Assembly: GCF_030265065.1 (NCBI RefSeq)
Contig: NC_080412.1
Coordinates: forward strand, 21,442,501 to 21,506,500
Source of the DNA: Corythoichthys intestinalis
Lineage: Eukaryota > Chordata > Actinopteri > Syngnathiformes > Syngnathidae
Direction of reading: 5' to 3'
Length of the DNA stretch: 64,000 nucleotides
The notes beneath the pieces are model-generated. The model did no database searches. It was given only the letters and a program-made list of their open reading frames with translations, and was not told the DNA's origin. Of this stretch, positions 62,270-64,000 are shown piece after piece (the stretch's first letter is position 1; the number at the start of each line of letters is the position of its first letter). The position numbers were made by a program, and so were the translations under genes.

Positions 62270-63883
62270 CAGTGGAGCAAATAATAATTAGTCAACCATT
62301 AATTGTGCAAGTTCTCCCACTTGAAAATATTAGAGAGGCCTGTAATTGTCAACATGGGTAAACCTCAACCATGAGAGACAGAAAGTGGGAAAAAAACAGA
62401 AAATCACATTGTTTGATTTTTAAAGAATTTATTTGCAAATCATGGTGGAATATAAGTATTTGGTCAATACCAAAAGTTCATCTCAATACTTTGTTATGTA
62501 CCCTTTGTTGGCAATAACGGAGGCCAAATGTTTTCTGTAACTCTTCACAAGCTTTTCACACACTGTTGCTGGTATTATGGCTCATTCCTCCATGCAGATC
62601 TCCTCTAGAGCAGTGATGGTTTGGGGGCTGTCGTTGGGCAACACGGACTTTCAACTCCCTCCACAGATTTTCTATGGGGTTGAGATCTGGAGACTGGCTA
62701 GGCCACTCCAGGACCTTGAAATGCTTCTTACGAAGCCACTCCTTTGTTGCCCTGGCTGTGTGTTTGGGATCATTGTCATGCTGAAAGACCCAGCCACGTC
62801 TCATCTTCAATGCCCTTGCTGATGGAAGGAGATTTTCACTCAAAATCTCTCAATACATGGCCCCATTCATTCTTTTCTTTACACAGATCAGTCGTCCTGG
62901 TCCCTTTGCAGAAAAACAGCCCCAAAGCATGATGTTTCCATCCCCATGCTTCACAGTGGGTATGGTGTTCTTCGGATGCAATTGAGTATTCTTTCCCCTC
63001 CAAACACGAGAACCTGTGTTTCTACCAAAAAGTTCTATTTTGGTTTCATCTGACCATAACACATTCTCCCAGTCCGCTTCTGGATCATCCAAATGCTCTG
63101 TAGCAAACCGCAGACAGGCCTGGACGTGTACTTTCTTCAGCAGGGGGACACGTCTGGCATTGCAGGATTTGAGTCCCTGGCGGCCCATTCTGTTACTGAT
63201 AGTAGCCTTTGTTACTGGTGTCCCAGCTCTCTGTAGGTCATTTACTAGGTCCCCTCGTGTGGTTCTGGGATTTTTGCTCACCGTTCTTGTTATCATTTTG
63301 ACGCCACGGGGTGAGATCTTGCATGGAGCCCCAGATTGAGGGAGATTATCAGTGGTCTTGTATGTCTTCCATTTTCTAATAATTGCTCCCACAGTTGATT
63401 TCTTTACACCAAGCGTTTTACCTATTGCAGATTCAGTCTTCCCAGCCTGGTGCAGGTCTACAATTTTGTCTCTGGTGTCCTTTGACAGCTCTTTGGTCTT
63501 GGCCATAGCGGAGTTTGGAGTGTGACTGACTGAAGTTGTGGACAGGTGTCTTTTATACCGATAATGAGTTTAAAAAGGTGCCATTTATACAGGTAACGAG
63601 TGGAGCCTCGTTAGACCTTGTTAGACCTCGTTAAAAGAATTGAGACCTCTTTGACAGCCAGAAATCTTGCTTGTTTGTAGGTGACCAAATACTTATTTTC
63701 CATTCTAATTTGGAAATAAATTCTTTAAAAACCAAACAATGTGATTTTCTGTTTTTTTTTCCCCCACATTCTGTCTCTCAGGGTTGAGGTTTACCCATGT
63801 TAACAATTACAGGCCTCTCTAATCTTTTCAAGTAGGACAACTTGCACAATTGGTGGTTGACTAAATACTTATTTGCCCCACTG
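62270..63883 (-). mobile_element. Tc1 family 'CAGTGGGGCAAATA', copy 4 (best preserved)
   Basis: Ends CAGTGGAGCAAATA and the inverse of CAGTGGGGCAAATA with TA on both sides (62268-62269, 63884-63885). It lies in a gria1 intron in sense direction. Confidence 0.92.
62470..63506 (-). pseudogene. Tc1 transposase, one stop and one frame break (copy 4)
   Basis: [20 protein letters not shown] opens the frame at 63506. It then runs in one frame through both helix-turn-helix motifs and [11 protein letters not shown] to KKRMNGAMY, where a TGA replaces the CGA (Arg) of copy 1. After the stop come [19 protein letters not shown] and NPIENLW. A frame break near 62625 follows VAQRQPPN. The C-terminal end is near 62490. 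Confidence 0.88.
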
Positions 63884-64000
63884 TATGTTCAAAATCCCTG
63901 CAGGGATGTTACAAGTTATTGCACGGCCTGCTGGGTTATAAAATACCCTTAAAATTGTTTTTTTTTTTGGCCATAATTTCACTATATTTGCCAGATTGTG

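Overview
The window is vertebrate nuclear DNA, most likely from a percomorph teleost fish. The evidence is four vertebrate genes with GT-AG introns, several introns of only 60-100 bases, and a dense load of fish-type DNA transposons (Tc1, hAT, Harbinger, Tigger-like) and LINEs. It is not bacterial: I see no operons, CRISPR arrays or plasmid features. A syngnathid-like genome is possible from the repeat families, but that is a weak guess.

Layout. 1-14 kb is almost entirely transposons: a long-TIR Tc1 copy with insertions and an internal 101-bp duplication (87-2449), nested MITEs, an 1.8-kb hAT (3723-5535), a second Tc1 (5608-7215) and a nearly full RTE-like LINE with 13-bp target-site duplications (10537-13867). 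7.2-10 kb holds nothing I recognise. arfip2 (arfaptin-2, + strand, coding 16455-21569, 7 coding exons, 334 aa) follows. 22-30 kb is nested hAT elements. An FHDC-type formin (+, 30325-37274, 11 coding exons, 608 aa) comes next, then a tRNA-Trp(CCA) gene on the minus strand (40259-40330) and a NIPA-like magnesium-transporter-family gene, nipal4-like (+, 40982-43727, 8 exons, 383 aa). A truncated LINE with a restriction-like endonuclease domain and a hairpin at its 5' junction lies at 44.2-45.7 kb. The rest, from 46689 to beyond the right edge, is the 3' two-thirds of an AMPA glutamate receptor gene, gria1, on the minus strand (13 exons seen). Its introns carry three Tc1 copies, a Harbinger inside a Tigger-like element, a large inverted repeat with a solo LTR, and two perfect RFX-type X-boxes.

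The exon phases of arfip2, the formin and nipal4 close exactly and give open frames from ATG to stop. The gria1 exons also keep frame throughout the part seen. The genes act in unrelated places (BAR-domain membrane/Arf-Rac signalling, actin, Mg2+ transport, synaptic transmission). The gene set fits, as far as I recall, the vertebrate paralogon shared by human 4q31 (ARFIP1-FHDC1, GRIA2 nearby) and 5q33 (GRIA1, NIPAL4).

The most interesting host-gene observations are in gria1: an enlarged acidic TM1-M2 cytoplasmic loop with an extra intron, a single flip/flop exon with mixed character, and a C-terminus ending TDLM in place of the usual TGL. Also notable is a hAT-type MITE ending 17 nt before the arfip2 start-exon splice acceptor. 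I found no convincing wholly new system.
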